DNA from: SZUA-36 sp963749115 | Lineage (GTDB): Bacteria; Pseudomonadota; Gammaproteobacteria; Xanthomonadales; SZUA-36 | Reading direction: 5' to 3' | NCBI GenBank assembly: GCA_963749115.1 | Contig: CAVVLP010000004.1 | Span: 62,001-126,000 of the forward strand | DNA: 64,000 nt | Part shown: in pieces, positions 1 to 9,417 of the stretch | Numbering within the stretch: the stretch's first letter is position 1 | Layout of the letters: each line of letters opens with the position of its first letter | Notes under the pieces: model-generated | The model's database searches: none | What the model was told of the DNA's origin: nothing | Seen by the model: the letters and a program-made list of their open reading frames with translations, nothing else | Program-made: the position numbers and the translations under genes

Positions 1-43
1 TCGCACTCCCGGCGTTGTGTGCTCTATCTGTCTTTTTCGTCAT
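1..43 (-). CDS. gspD: Start of gspD (secretin), truncated by window edge
   Basis: An ATG at 43 opens a frame that stays open to the window edge and reads M-T-K-K-T-D-R-A-H-N-A-G-S-A. It overlaps the corrected 3' end of the gspN-like gene, the tight coupling used throughout this operon. In the Xanthomonas-type order the gene after N is gspD, the outer-membrane secretin. Only 14 residues are visible, so the product call rests on gene order alone. Confidence 0.4.
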   Translation of the reverse strand, partial: MTKKTDRAHNAGSA

Positions 44-846
44 CACTGCCCTTGTCCTTTCTTTTATTTTTCATCATTGCACGAATGGCGCTCTGGTACT
101 CAGAAGGCTTGGCCGCTTGCTTGGCGGTCGACGCGCGAGTGCCGTTTTGAGACTGCTGTTGCTTCCTGCTCAAGACGCAACTCTTCCCGTCTCTCTGCAA
201 TCCGTTGGCGAATTTGTTCCGCCCTGCTCAATGGTGCATCATCCTCGTCAACCCCTCCCCCGCCCTCACCAGACCCGGCCTGGGTAGTTGCTGCCGGTGC
301 TACGGGGGTTGGTGGTTCCTGTATTTTGACATCATGAACCTGCAAGTCGAGCTCGAGTGACTGGCCATCACGCGATTCCAACACGACGGTACGCGGATTG
401 ACTGCAGTGACCTGCCAGCCTAGAAACTCACCCGTCAAGGCATCGCCTTCATGCGCCCTGACGGTTTCGAGATTTGTATCAGCAGGGGTCAGCGAGGCAA
501 TTTTCATACTTGAAGTAATGACAACACCGGTCAACCTGACGTCCGGTGCATCTTTTATCTCTGTAGTGTCATCATCAGAAATATCTTCATCAAGCTCAAC
601 CATCACCGGCTGACGGGACTCGTTAAACACCGGCTTTTCATTAATCACCTTGTAATCGCCCAGGGTTCCAACCTGGCGAGCGGTCAAACCCGCATCATTG
701 CCGGTGGCGATTTCTGCTTCCACCCCGGCAGTTTCCACCGAAACGGGCAGGTTCCAGACAATGGCCATAGCCAGTGCAAGTAACGCAAACAGACCGCAAG
801 TGGCAGCCAGCACCATACCGAGCGGGTTATCCTGCAGCCATTTCAT
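24..846 (-). CDS. gspN: Type II secretion protein N/C-like (inner-membrane coupling protein), frameshifted near the 3' end
   Basis: The protein has a short cytoplasmic N-terminus, one membrane segment (about residues 10-32) and a periplasmic part. The periplasmic part contains a homology-region-like stretch around PDVRLTGVVI, as in GspC/XpsN proteins that link the inner-membrane platform to the secretin. The uncorrected frame stops at 100 after an arginine-rich tail. Shifting by one base near 150-175 gives a more natural lysine-rich tail ending with TAG at 24, overlapping the gspD start. The overlap with gspM at 843-846 shows translational coupling. The assignment as N (C-like) follows its place between M and D. 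The exact frameshift position is approximate. Confidence 0.7.
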
Positions 847-1428
847 TTCAAATACCCCGATACATTAAAACGTATATCCAGCGCACCTTGCTTATTTGCC
901 TGCTGGGCCCGCGAACGTCTACTGGTTCTTGGCCGGATGATATTCAAATCATCGACCAGCATCAGTGGCATACCGGTTTCCATGCTGAACAGGACCTGCA
1001 AAAAATCTTCAGCATCGCAACGCATACGCACATTCACAGTGACCTTTTGAAAACGTTCCTGTACCCGCGGCCGCACCGGTTGCCGGCTGACAATCTGGCA
1101 GGAATCATCAGCCTGCGTGCGGACCATGTCTCCAATGTTGCCGGACAAGGACGCCGCGGCCTCATCGAACGAGGGGTACTACGAGAAACAAGCCTTCATC
1201 ATTTTGTGAACCGCGTATCCGGCCAAGCTCGGCCTGCAATGACTTCCGTTGCGCAGCAACGGTCTGAAAACGGTTTAATTGTGAACGCAATTCATCGATT
1301 TCCTCTGCATATTCCATGTGACGCAAAACAAACCAATGAAAAACGAGGACATACACCAGTAATAATGCAATTACCAGTAGCATTAAAGCCGTTGCTTTTG
1401 AGTTGCGCTGATCCGGTATAACCTGCAT
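843..1428 (-). CDS. gspM: Type II secretion protein GspM, one frameshift
   Basis: GspM is a small inner-membrane platform component that partners GspL. The N-terminal piece has a membrane anchor (about residues 13-33) followed by a charged helical stretch, and starts at 1428 overlapping the gspL stop. The frame breaks near 1174 in a run of four G on the plus strand. Removing one base joins it to the downstream piece (FDEAAASLSGNIGDMV...), which carries the ferredoxin-like periplasmic domain and ends at 843. Joined length is about 194 residues, normal for GspM. The identity rests on position between L and N, size and topology, since the family is poorly conserved. Confidence 0.75.
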
Positions 1429-2555
1429 CAGTCATCAACCTCAATATAATTGTCCGTAGTCAAATCAAAAATTTCTTTGCCGCTGCGATTATCCAAACGT
1501 GTAGGGCCGCGAAAAGATGCATTCTCAAAATGGGGCGAATTGTTAATTAACTCAATCAGGCTTTGGGCATTCCCCGATTTACCCTGCATCTGGGTGGTGT
1601 CGCTATGCATGGACAAGCGATCCAGATAGGTATCATCAGGCAGGATGCGGGTTAGCTCTGCCAGCATCTCGACCTTGTATCCGTTTTCAATTTTACGGGT
1701 CTGTAAAAAGCCGGCGGCTTCGCTGGCGTCATCGATCTGTTTTCGAATCTGCTGAACAGCCATGGCCTCCGCACGCACGTCATCAATGGCCTCACCGATG
1801 ACCTTTACCTGGTGCTCACGCAGCCACAATGACTGTGCCATGACAAATATCATGAGAAAAATCGCAACCGCAGCAATCACCCAATTCAGACGAACCTGTT
1901 GGTTAACGACATGGTGGCGCAGGGTTTCCGGCAACAGGTTGATCCCCATGGGTCCGTCGGCGGTAGCGACATCAACACCGGTGGGCGCCAGACCCAGGCG
2001 TTTTAGCTGTTCAAGCTGTGCCTCTACCGCTTCACGTGGGGTTACATATAACTCGAAATGTATCTGACCGGCTTCACGATCCCTGGTCAAATTATGCCAG
2101 CTATAGAAAACCTCTTCGGCATTGAATGGAGTATGCCGGTCCATTTCATAGGCCAACGCCTGTCTCAGGTTGGCTTCAGTGGCAAGTGGCATCACCACGT
2201 GAGTATGTAACACTACGTCCTCTGGAAGAAGCAGATCACGATTCACTTCGACAAGCTCATGTCGAAGCAGAAGATCCCGGATTCGTTGTTGTTGTAACTG
2301 GGGGTCCTGGTCGACCGGTACTGTGTCCAGCGACTGAATCGATTTAGCGTTATCTACGCTAAATACAATTTCCCCGTCACTAATCTGTATCAACAACTTA
2401 CGACGGGCATATTGCATACGTGCACGAAACCGCGATGGCATCGCATTGCGCAGTTCTTCCCCCCACCATTTAAAAAACTGACCGGCAGGACCGTTCGCAA
2501 ATCGAAAGCGTATATTTTGAATGGTATTGTTAAGTGCGATCGCCATCGGTGTCAA
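1428..2555 (-). CDS. gspL: Type II secretion protein GspL
   Basis: GspL is a bitopic inner-membrane protein whose cytoplasmic actin-like domain recruits the GspE ATPase and whose periplasmic part binds GspM. The 375-residue product is intact. A long cytoplasmic domain includes HVVMPLATEANLRQALAYEM and DRHTPF, typical of GspL/PilM-like proteins. One membrane helix lies near residues 223-247 (WVIAAVAIFLMIFVMAQSL), and a periplasmic tail follows that resembles PilN. The start could be TTG at 2555 or ATG at 2546; an AGGA lies upstream of both. The gene abuts gspK. Confidence 0.85.
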   Translation of the reverse strand: MTPMAIALNNTIQNIRFRFANGPAGQFFKWWGEELRNAMPSRFRARMQYARRKLLIQISDGEIVFSVDNAKSIQSLDTVPVDQDPQLQQQRIRDLLLRHELVEVNRDLLLPEDVVLHTHVVMPLATEANLRQALAYEMDRHTPFNAEEVFYSWHNLTRDREAGQIHFELYVTPREAVEAQLEQLKRLGLAPTGVDVATADGPMGINLLPETLRHHVVNQQVRLNWVIAAVAIFLMIFVMAQSLWLREHQVKVIGEAIDDVRAEAMAVQQIRKQIDDASEAAGFLQTRKIENGYKVEMLAELTRILPDDTYLDRLSMHSDTTQMQGKSGNAQSLIELINNSPHFENASFRGPTRLDNRSGKEIFDLTTDNYIEVDD

Positions 2556-2564
2556 AAGGTCCTA

Positions 2565-3463
2565 TTACTGAAATCCTTCGCGCCAACGCAATACACGGTA
2601 GGGGCGACCGCTACGGGTTCCCCCAAGCCGGATTGTGGCTTGCAACTGTTCCCAAACGCCATTGGGCATTGTCGCCCTGGCCTGAATACTATACGTGACC
2701 CCTCTGCCTTGTTCCATAACCACAAGACCATTTGGCAATTCTGTGCCGAGCGACTCACCGGGTTGTTGAGAGTTTCTTTCCTGCACAAAGTTCACTGCTT
2801 CTTCATAAGTGATGTCCGGCAATGCCATCAACGCCTCTACCGGTGCAAATGCCGGATCGGGTTCACCTGCACGTGAGAACACCGTAATACCCGGTTCCAA
2901 CTTACGGTACAGCTCGTATTCCATGCCAATGACCTGTAACAGCTCTTCGGTCATCATGAAAGGCCTGTTAGCCGGGCCTATTTCCAGGCCCGCCGCAAAG
3001 ATAGGCGTCTTCTTCGGCTCCATTAACACGTTCCAGCTCATCCACATCACTCCAGTCCATGACAGCAGCAGCCAGTAACTCAGCTGCGTCAAGCTCCATC
3101 CCGTGTCCCGACGAACAGGTTCGCCAGGGTCAATTCATCCGTGGCATTGATATCCAGCTTCCCGCGTTCATCTATGGCGCTTACCTCCAAAAGAACTCCG
3201 TCGATTTCCTGTTGATATAACCGGCCATCAGCACGCATCCGGGTTTCATCTTCCGGGTCGCGAAGCGCCAATACCGCAAGATTGATGGCGGCCTCTGCAC
3301 TCAACCGGGCTTGCGTTCCTGACAACAACGCATTGGCCTCCAAACGATCCATACGCGCCATCAGCGCAAATGAACCGGTAATGATCGTAAGCAACAGCAA
3401 TACCCATAATACCAGTACCAGCGCGATGCCATGCTGAGAATTTATCCGGCGGATGCTGTTCAT
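2565..3463 (-). CDS. gspK: Type II secretion minor pseudopilin GspK, two frameshifts
   Basis: GspK is the large minor pseudopilin that caps the pseudopilus. The N-terminus MNSIRRINSQHGIALVLVLW is the expected prepilin leader and hydrophobic helix. The frame then breaks twice. Removing one base near 3096 continues it as ELDAAELLAAAVMDWSDVDE, the conserved GspK Asp-rich motif, and removing one near 2998 rejoins AGLEIGPANRPFMMTEELL, another family hallmark. The start overlaps the corrected gspJ stop (ATGA). The joined length of about 299 residues is normal. Both breaks are single extra bases next to short homopolymers. Confidence 0.85.
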
Positions 3464-4204
3464 GACTCGTCCTGTTTCCTGCCTTTGATCAGGTCTTTGA
3501 TACTTTGCTCGTAGCCTGGTTGCCCCATGTTTCCAACAACACCCTGAAGTGCCTGTTCATCCACTCTCACACCGGCTGCCAAATCCGGCCAACGCAGATT
3601 TAAGCCCTCGGAAAACTCCAGATCCAGACGAACAGCAACAGGTAAGTACGTCCTGCTGATCCCAGTATGTCGTCCACCCTGTCAACTCACCTTCTTCATC
3701 CCTGCCAAGAAATTCAAAACCAGCTGAATTACACTCTTCAAGCAGAATTACCGGGTCCCGTTCATGCAGACGGTCCTCTGTAAAGCCTTGCAGCAATGCA
3801 TGGCTGAACTGGATAACAAGCTCACCATTGTCACCGTTAACCACCTCTACCAGTTGTACCTGCGGTCCACCGGTACCGAGATAACCCGGCATGGGAGCAA
3901 CAAACTTGATGTGCTGTGCATCACCTTCAAAAACAATACGCAGCGGTTGTACATCGTCTGTTTCAGCGAACGACAAAGGCAACATCTGATTCAACTGGCG
4001 ACGTATAAACTGGTGGGATGCACGTAATTCGCCGCCAGCAGCCAGCATCAGCTCGCCGCGTTGTGATGACCGCGTGGCTGCGCGCAGACCGCTATAAGTC
4101 AACCCCAGCAATATACTCATCAGGGTTATCGCAAGCAGCAATTCAACCAGTGTAAAACCCGCAATATGCCGCGACGGTGTATTTTTGAAGCGTTGCTTCA
4201 TCAC
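3460..4204 (-). CDS. gspJ: Type II secretion minor pseudopilin GspJ, one frameshift
   Basis: The prepilin leader reads HIAGFTLVELLLAITLMSIL, with the GFTLVE cleavage motif. The body contains the GspJ pattern LQGFTEDRLHERDPVILLEE. The uncorrected frame ends at 3557 in an implausible Cys/Ser/Gly tail. Deleting one base near 3648 restores LPVAVRLDLEFSEGLNLRW, the conserved C-terminal GspJ strand region, and extends the protein to a TGA at 3460 that overlaps the gspK ATG. The start overlaps the gspI stop. GspJ sits with I and K at the tip of the pseudopilus. Confidence 0.88.
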
Positions 4205-4657
4205 CGGTTTGCCAGGATGCTGTGTATGGTGCTGAAATGTAACTCCCGCTGCCTTCGACCAATTTCCCAGTCAACATACAGGTCAACCCGGTACAACTCG
4301 ATACCCGACAAATCAGCCAGTTCCTGTGTACTCATCCCTTCATCACTGGTTTGGCCACCGCTATCATAAAGGGATATACCCATTTCCCACTGGTAGCGAT
4401 CCATACCTGTACCGCTGTATTCACCTTCCTCTATCGGGATTTCAGTACCGACCAGATCCATCAGTGATTGCGCCAACAAAGCGACTTCTGTGTCTTCGCT
4501 CGCCCGCCCCACGCTACGCATTGAACCCGCCATGATTTCGAGCACGGTAGCAAAGCTGAGTGCGAATATAACAAAAGCCAGCATGACCTCCAGCAGGGTG
4601 AAGCCCCTTGACCTTTGACGGCCTCTGATTAGCGAGACCTGTCTTTAGAGATTTCAT
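4201..4657 (-). CDS. gspI: Type II secretion minor pseudopilin GspI, frameshift in the leader
   Basis: The prepilin motif GFTLLEVMLAFVIFALS lies just upstream of the first uninterrupted ATG, so the true gene starts earlier. An ATG at 4657 overlaps the gspH stop (ATGA) and begins M-K-S-L-K-T-G-L. This frame joins the GFTLLEV frame if one extra base is removed somewhere in 4600-4640. The rest has the GspI pattern of a short pseudopilin ending in strands rich in W and R (YVDWEIGRRQRELHF). GspI nucleates the J-K tip complex. The start is chosen from the operon overlap and the need to include the leader. Confidence 0.83.
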
Positions 4658-5154
4658 CCCTCGGTTCGCTCCAACCTTGTTTCGCCGGTTAGCCAGGCAA
4701 CGTTAACCCGGTATTCCCGGTCATTGACGGTTAACTCTATGTGGCCGCCGGTGGAGCCGCCATCGGGGAAAAAACGTATACCGGATACGGCTTCGGATGT
4801 GACCTCAGAGCGTGCAGTTGTGATGGTTACATCTACGCCTTCAGGCAGATTGATCTGTTTACGGCCTGGTGCCTGGTAGCTGCGATTTTCAGTATCAACC
4901 TGAAAAACCTGTTCTTTTTTGTCGATGATGGCCCGGGCCCGGGTATAACGCAGTGATGCCACCAGTTTTCGAGATGCGGCACGTGCCTCTGCACCTGAAA
5001 TACTACGTGACATAGAGGTCGCGACCAGGCCCATGACCAGCGCGATAATGACCATGACCACCATCAGTTCAACCAGGGTAAAGCCACGTGATTTACCAGG
5101 CTTCACATATCTTGATGATCTCAACTCAAACAGCGAAACCACCTTTATTCCCAA
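4654..5154 (-). CDS. gspH: Type II secretion minor pseudopilin GspH
   Basis: The intact product of about 166 residues has a leader ending KSRGFTLVELMVVMVIIALV and a GspH-type body (RFFPDGGSTGGHIELTVNDREYRVNVAWLTGETRL). The phrase FFPDGGSTGG is characteristic of the family. It overlaps gspG at its start by ten bases and gspI at its end by four, so it is translated within the operon. GspH joins the major pseudopilin GspG to the tip complex. Confidence 0.9.
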   Translation of the reverse strand: MGIKVVSLFELRSSRYVKPGKSRGFTLVELMVVMVIIALVMGLVATSMSRSISGAEARAASRKLVASLRYTRARAIIDKKEQVFQVDTENRSYQAPGRKQINLPEGVDVTITTARSEVTSEAVSGIRFFPDGGSTGGHIELTVNDREYRVNVAWLTGETRLERTEG

Positions 5155-5576
5155 CTGGTAATGTCCGCATTATTATCTTCACCACCCTGCTGGCGGTCGG
5201 CACCGTAGGACATGATATCAAAATCACCATGCTCCCCTGGTACCGTATATTTATAGGCTTGACCCCACGGGTCTTTCAACAGGGAGTTCTTGATATAAGG
5301 ACCATTCCAACCGGTGACACCGGAGGGTTCATTGACCAATTCATCGAGTGATGATGGTGCATTACCCGTATCCAGGTAGAAACTTTCAACCGACATCGAA
5401 ATACGGCTGATCTGCGACGAGGCCGCCTTGGCCTTTGCGCTCTCGGCCTTACCGATAATACCCGGTAACACCAGGCCGGCAATCAGCGCCAGGATGACCA
5501 GCACCAACAATAATTCGACCAGCGTAAACCCGCGCTGCCCCTTGTTGTACATCTTGTAACTATTCTTGAAATTCAT
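5145..5576 (-). CDS. gspG: Type II secretion major pseudopilin GspG
   Basis: GspG is the major subunit of the pseudopilus. The leader ends KGQRGFTLVELLLVLVILAL, and the C-terminus has the family hallmark LKDPWGQAYKYTVPGEHGDF followed by SYGADRQQGGE, which holds the calcium-binding aspartates. The start chosen is MNFKNSYKMY at 5576 rather than the upstream in-frame ATG at 5636, because it leaves a normal short leader. The resulting length of 143 residues matches the family. It lies 100 bases downstream of gspF. Confidence 0.92.
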   Translation of the reverse strand: MNFKNSYKMYNKGQRGFTLVELLLVLVILALIAGLVLPGIIGKAESAKAKAASSQISRISMSVESFYLDTGNAPSSLDELVNEPSGVTGWNGPYIKNSLLKDPWGQAYKYTVPGEHGDFDIMSYGADRQQGGEDNNADITSWE

Positions 5577-5676
5577 CCCCGAAGTCTCCTGCCAGGATCT
5601 CTGGCCATTTAAATTGGCCAATATTGATAGGACCAAACTACTGTTTTTTTAGCCTGTGCTGTCTGAGACCGTGCCT

Positions 5677-6892
5677 TCAGCCAACCAGTTCATTAATACC
5701 CATAATCGCCATCAGAACGGACATGACAATTGTACCGATCATTACCGCCATCACCAGTGTTATTACCGGTGTAAAAATTGCCAGTAAACGATCGATCGTA
5801 GTGCGCACCTCCTTGTCATAGGTATCCGCAACTTTCATCAGCATGACATCCAGCTGTCCCGTTTCCTCGCCGACGCTCACCATCTGTAACGCAAGCCGTC
5901 GGAAATTGCCCGGTCTCCGCCAGGTTGTGAGCCAGTCCACCACCTGTTTTTACTTTCTGTGTGGTTGCCTCAACACTCTGCCGGAGCAGGCTGTTTGTCA
6001 TCACGTTGCGGGCAATCGACAGACCGGAAAGCAACGGAACACCATTGGTCAGCAAGGTTCCGAGCGTTCGCGTCAGACGCGCAATTTCCATTTTTGACAC
6101 CAGGTCCCCCACCCATCGCATATGCAATACCCGGGTATCCCAGCGTAAACGTTTTTCCGGGTCGGCCAGCATGCGGCGAAACAAAACCACAACGAGTATG
6201 GTCAATCCGATAAGCCCCCACCAGAAGTTTTGGAGAATACTGCCAACCGCCAATACCATCTTGGTAATCAATGGAAGATCGCCACCCAGTTCTTCAAAAA
6301 TCGGTGTGAACTGCGGGATGACATAAACCAGTAGCAGAACCAGTGAACCACCAGCCAGTACCATTAGCATTATCGGGTATACCATGGCCGAAACCACGCT
6401 GTCTTTCAGGTCTTTGGAGCGTTCCAGATAATCTGCCAGGCGATCCAGCGTGGTCGCCAGCGACCCGCCGATTTCACCGGCGCGCACCATATTGATAAAC
6501 AACCTGCTGAATGAACCATGTTGAGCATCCAGTGCTTCTGACAGGCTACCACCTTCTCTCACCTGGTCCCGCACGGCGGATACGGTCTGTTTGATTCGGT
6601 CATTTTCAGACAACTCGAGCAAAACCTGGAGTGATCGGTCAAGCGGCAACCCGGCACCCAGCAATGTGGCCAACTGTTGCGTAAACTGCCCGACCTCACG
6701 CGTATTCATACCCCGTCTTTTGAGGCTCAGAAAATCAAGGCTGAAACCACCCTTACCGGCTTCGTTAGCCGAAAGGGGAATATTGCCGCCTTCCTGAAGC
6801 TTGGCGATTACCCAATCCTTTGAAGCGGCTTCCATCGTCCCGCGCACGGTTTCACCAGACGGAGAAACCGCCTTGTATTCAAATAGCGGCAT
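5677..6892 (-). CDS. gspF: Type II secretion inner-membrane platform protein GspF, one frameshift
   Basis: GspF is the polytopic platform protein that couples GspE to pseudopilus growth. It starts MPLFEYKAVSPSGETVRGTM, the standard GspF opening, and carries two copies of the T2SSF domain with helices around YPIMLMVLAGGSLVLLLVYV and the C-terminal VITLVMAVMIGTIVMSVLM. The frame is interrupted near 5910, where GGGCAATTT should be GGCAATTT. Correcting this joins HNLAETG to NFRRLALQMVSVGEETGQL, a strongly conserved GspF segment. Corrected length is about 404 residues, as expected. The start overlaps the gspE stop. Confidence 0.92.
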
Positions 6893-8619
6893 CAGGCTTC
6901 CTGTGTCACTCTGAGTACTTCTTCAAGCGTGGTGACACCTTGCAGACACTTCAGCAGACCATCATGGTACATGGTTCGCATGCCTTGCTGGACGGCCATG
7001 TCATGAATCTCCCCCGACGTTGCCTGTTGCATGATCAGCCGACGGATGGAGTCTGTCATTTTCAACAATTCCAGAATACTGGTCCGGCCAAAATAACCGC
7101 TTGGGTTCTCCTCACTTGCGATGGGTCGGTACACGGTATAGCTGTCTTGTTCCAGGAATTTCCCAAAACCAATTTCTGCCGCAACTTCCGGCAACAATTG
7201 CACTTTCTCCCTGGCTCCTTTACCGAGGGTCCTTACCAGGCGCTGGGCCAGGATGGCGTTGACGGTAGATGTCAGCAGATAATCTTCCACACCCATGTCC
7301 AGCATACGGGTGATACCACCCGCTGCATCATTGGTATGGATGGTTGACAACACGAGGTGACCGGTCAGTGCAGACTGGATTGCGATTCGGGCAGTTTCCA
7401 GATCACGCATTTCACCGATCATGATGACATCCGGATCCTGACGGACAATGGCCCGCAATGCGTGGGCAAAATCAAGACCGATGGATGATTGCGCCTGGAT
7501 CTGATTGATGCCTTCAAGCTGATATTCCACCGGATCTTCTACGGTGATGATTTTTCTTGCAGGGGTGTTGATCTGGCTGAGCGCCGTATACAGGGTTGTC
7601 GTTTTACCCGAGCCGGTAGGGCCGGTGACGAGGATAATGCCATGTGGCATCTCCAACTCTTTGACGAAGGATTTTTTTAAGTCTTCATCAAAGCCCAGTG
7701 CATCAAAATCCAGAACAATACTTTCACGATCGAGAATACGCATTACCACGCTCTCACCATGAGAGGTGGGTACGGTTGAAACACGCAAATCCAGTTCCTT
7801 GCCCTGTACCCGGTGCATTATGCGGCCATCCTGTGGAAGACGTCGCTCAGCGATATTCAAGCGGGCCATGATCTTGACACGGGAAATGACCGCGGCGGTG
7901 GAACTGGCCGGTGGAGCTTCCACCTCCTGTAACACACCGTCTATCCTGTATCGGACTTTGAGCCGGTTTTCGAACGGTTCAATATGAATATCCGATGCCC
8001 GCGCTTCCACCGCGCGTTGCATAATCAGGTTAACCAGCCGTATGACCGGTGCCTCGGAAGCCAGGTCACGCAGATGTTCAACATCTTCCAGTGCGTCATC
8101 TTCCTCGCCGAGCGTATCGACAATCTGGCCCATGGCACTGCGGCCAACGCCATACATTTTCTCAATCCCGTTCTCTATTTCAGATGCCACACCCACCTGT
8201 GGACGAATGGTTTTGCCGCTGGCCATGGCCAGTGCCTTGAGTGCGTATTCATCCCTGGGATTGGCCATTACAACAACCATGTCGGTATCGGTGACACTCA
8301 CCGGCAACAGCAGGTTCTGTTTCAAATACCGCAATGAGAGCTTGCCAATATCCGGTGCTTCCTCCGGCAAATCAGCGGTTGATATCAATGGCAGTTCCAG
8401 CAGACTGGACTCCGCCTCGGCCACATCACGCTCAGAAACGAGCCCGAGACGAACCAGCAATGTGATCAGGTTACCGCCATTCTGGTCACGAAACGTCTCG
8501 GCACGCTTGAGATCTGGCTTCTTCAACCGACCACTATCGATCAGGTGAGCACATACCTCGTACTCAACGGCATTGGGTTGCTTTTCTTCGTTGCTTTGTA
8601 GCTCTTCGGTTGCTTGCAC
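6892..8619 (-). CDS. gspE: Type II secretion ATPase GspE, lacking the tetracysteine zinc motif
   Basis: This cytoplasmic hexameric ATPase powers pseudopilus assembly. An N-terminal GspE N1 domain (about residues 20-160) precedes the core. Walker A GPTGSGKTT is at residues 333-341, the Walker B region contains DVIMIGEMRD (Glu for the usual GE(I/M)RD), and the Asp box RYRIDGVLQE is present. The C-terminal region where most GspE proteins carry CxxC...CxxC has no cysteines: LVRTLGKGAR replaces LVRTLCPxC and RPIASEENPSGYFGR replaces the second pair. It is the first gene of the operon visible here. Length 575 is typical. Confidence 0.93.
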   Translation of the reverse strand: MQATEELQSNEEKQPNAVEYEVCAHLIDSGRLKKPDLKRAETFRDQNGGNLITLLVRLGLVSERDVAEAESSLLELPLISTADLPEEAPDIGKLSLRYLKQNLLLPVSVTDTDMVVVMANPRDEYALKALAMASGKTIRPQVGVASEIENGIEKMYGVGRSAMGQIVDTLGEEDDALEDVEHLRDLASEAPVIRLVNLIMQRAVEARASDIHIEPFENRLKVRYRIDGVLQEVEAPPASSTAAVISRVKIMARLNIAERRLPQDGRIMHRVQGKELDLRVSTVPTSHGESVVMRILDRESIVLDFDALGFDEDLKKSFVKELEMPHGIILVTGPTGSGKTTTLYTALSQINTPARKIITVEDPVEYQLEGINQIQAQSSIGLDFAHALRAIVRQDPDVIMIGEMRDLETARIAIQSALTGHLVLSTIHTNDAAGGITRMLDMGVEDYLLTSTVNAILAQRLVRTLGKGAREKVQLLPEVAAEIGFGKFLEQDSYTVYRPIASEENPSGYFGRTSILELLKMTDSIRRLIMQQATSGEIHDMAVQQGMRTMYHDGLLKCLQGVTTLEEVLRVTQEA

Positions 8620-8684
8620 GTAATATCCCTTGGGAGTTTGATTCCTTGTGGAAATTATAGCCCTATCTGTCAGTTCGAATACCA

Positions 8685-8730
8685 GTGTACTGCATCGTAA
8701 TTAATGGCTCTTAATTACGATGCAGTACAC
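8685..8730. repeat. Perfect 20-bp hairpin between gspE and the upstream membrane-protein gene
   Basis: Left arm 8685-8704 and right arm 8711-8730 are exact reverse complements with a 6-base loop (TGGCTC). No run of T follows on either strand, so it is not a classic intrinsic terminator. It lies in the 168-base gap upstream of gspE and downstream of the gene ending at 8788, where it could end transcription of that gene or act on gspE expression. Confidence 0.7.
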
Positions 8731-8787
8731 CGGTGCTGGATGACAGCGTCGAGGACAGAGACCATGGTTTTGCTTTGACAGTTCCCG

Positions 8788-9417
8788 TTATCTCGAATCC
8801 GTGTTCTTTTGCCATCCGGTAAATTGTTCAATCAACGCCCAGTTCGCCAACACCCATAAAATAATTGGTACCAGGGGCGGGAGTATTAAAACACCCAATT
8901 GATAGCACAAAGCGATCAATTCATCTGAAATTCCGGCAGCCATAACGACCTGGTGGGCTTCCTCACCGAAATTGAATGCCAGCATCTTCAATGACTGCCA
9001 GACTACACCCCATACCTGCACCAGCATGACAACCACATACCCACCCAGCAAAACAGCGATTTTCCTTAGCAAACGATCACCTGACGCCATCACCAGTCCG
9101 AACAGTAATGGCAAACCGAAACCGTAGATCAACGGGTTAACGATAAAGCCCAAAGATTCGCGACTTCCATCCGGGAACTGGAAAGGTATATTTGTTTGTA
9201 CCTGGAACAGGTAGTGCCGGTCCGGGTTGACTATGATGTTCAGAAAATCACTACCGAGCAATGCAGATAGAATTTCACTTGCCAGTATGCGCACCGGGGT
9301 CCCGTGAAAGGCGCTCAGGTAATACCACAGCATGAAACCGAACACCATCCATAGAAACGCCAGGATCAGTAATTCGCTCAATCGCAATTCCTGGTTAACT
9401 GCCTGTAGTTTCATCAT
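8788..9417 (-). CDS. Multi-pass membrane protein, resembles exosortase H-associated family
   Basis: About 209 residues with hydrophobic segments near LSELLILAFLWMVFGFMLWYYL, VNPLIYGFGLPLLFGLVMA, IAVLLGGYVVVMLVQVWGVV and LGVLILPPLVPIILWVLANW. The start overlaps the purL stop (ATGATGA), so the two are probably co-translated. The patterns VNPLxYGxGLPL and YQxGxLILPPLxP recall the small membrane proteins found beside exosortase H; this is from memory and could be wrong. No exosortase is in this window. Topology is clear; function is unknown. ATG at 9417 or 9414 are equally possible starts. Confidence 0.6.
   Translation of the reverse strand: MMKLQAVNQELRLSELLILAFLWMVFGFMLWYYLSAFHGTPVRILASEILSALLGSDFLNIIVNPDRHYLFQVQTNIPFQFPDGSRESLGFIVNPLIYGFGLPLLFGLVMASGDRLLRKIAVLLGGYVVVMLVQVWGVVWQSLKMLAFNFGEEAHQVVMAAGISDELIALCYQLGVLILPPLVPIILWVLANWALIEQFTGWQKNTDSR

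Noticed and set aside
774..1421. 215-residue plus-strand frame opposite gspM
   Set aside because: It runs across the gspN/gspM junction, and corrected gspM accounts for the region.
5605..5625. TGGCCA-containing dyad between gspG and gspF
   Set aside because: The arms are short and self-complementary with a bulge; not clearly better than chance.
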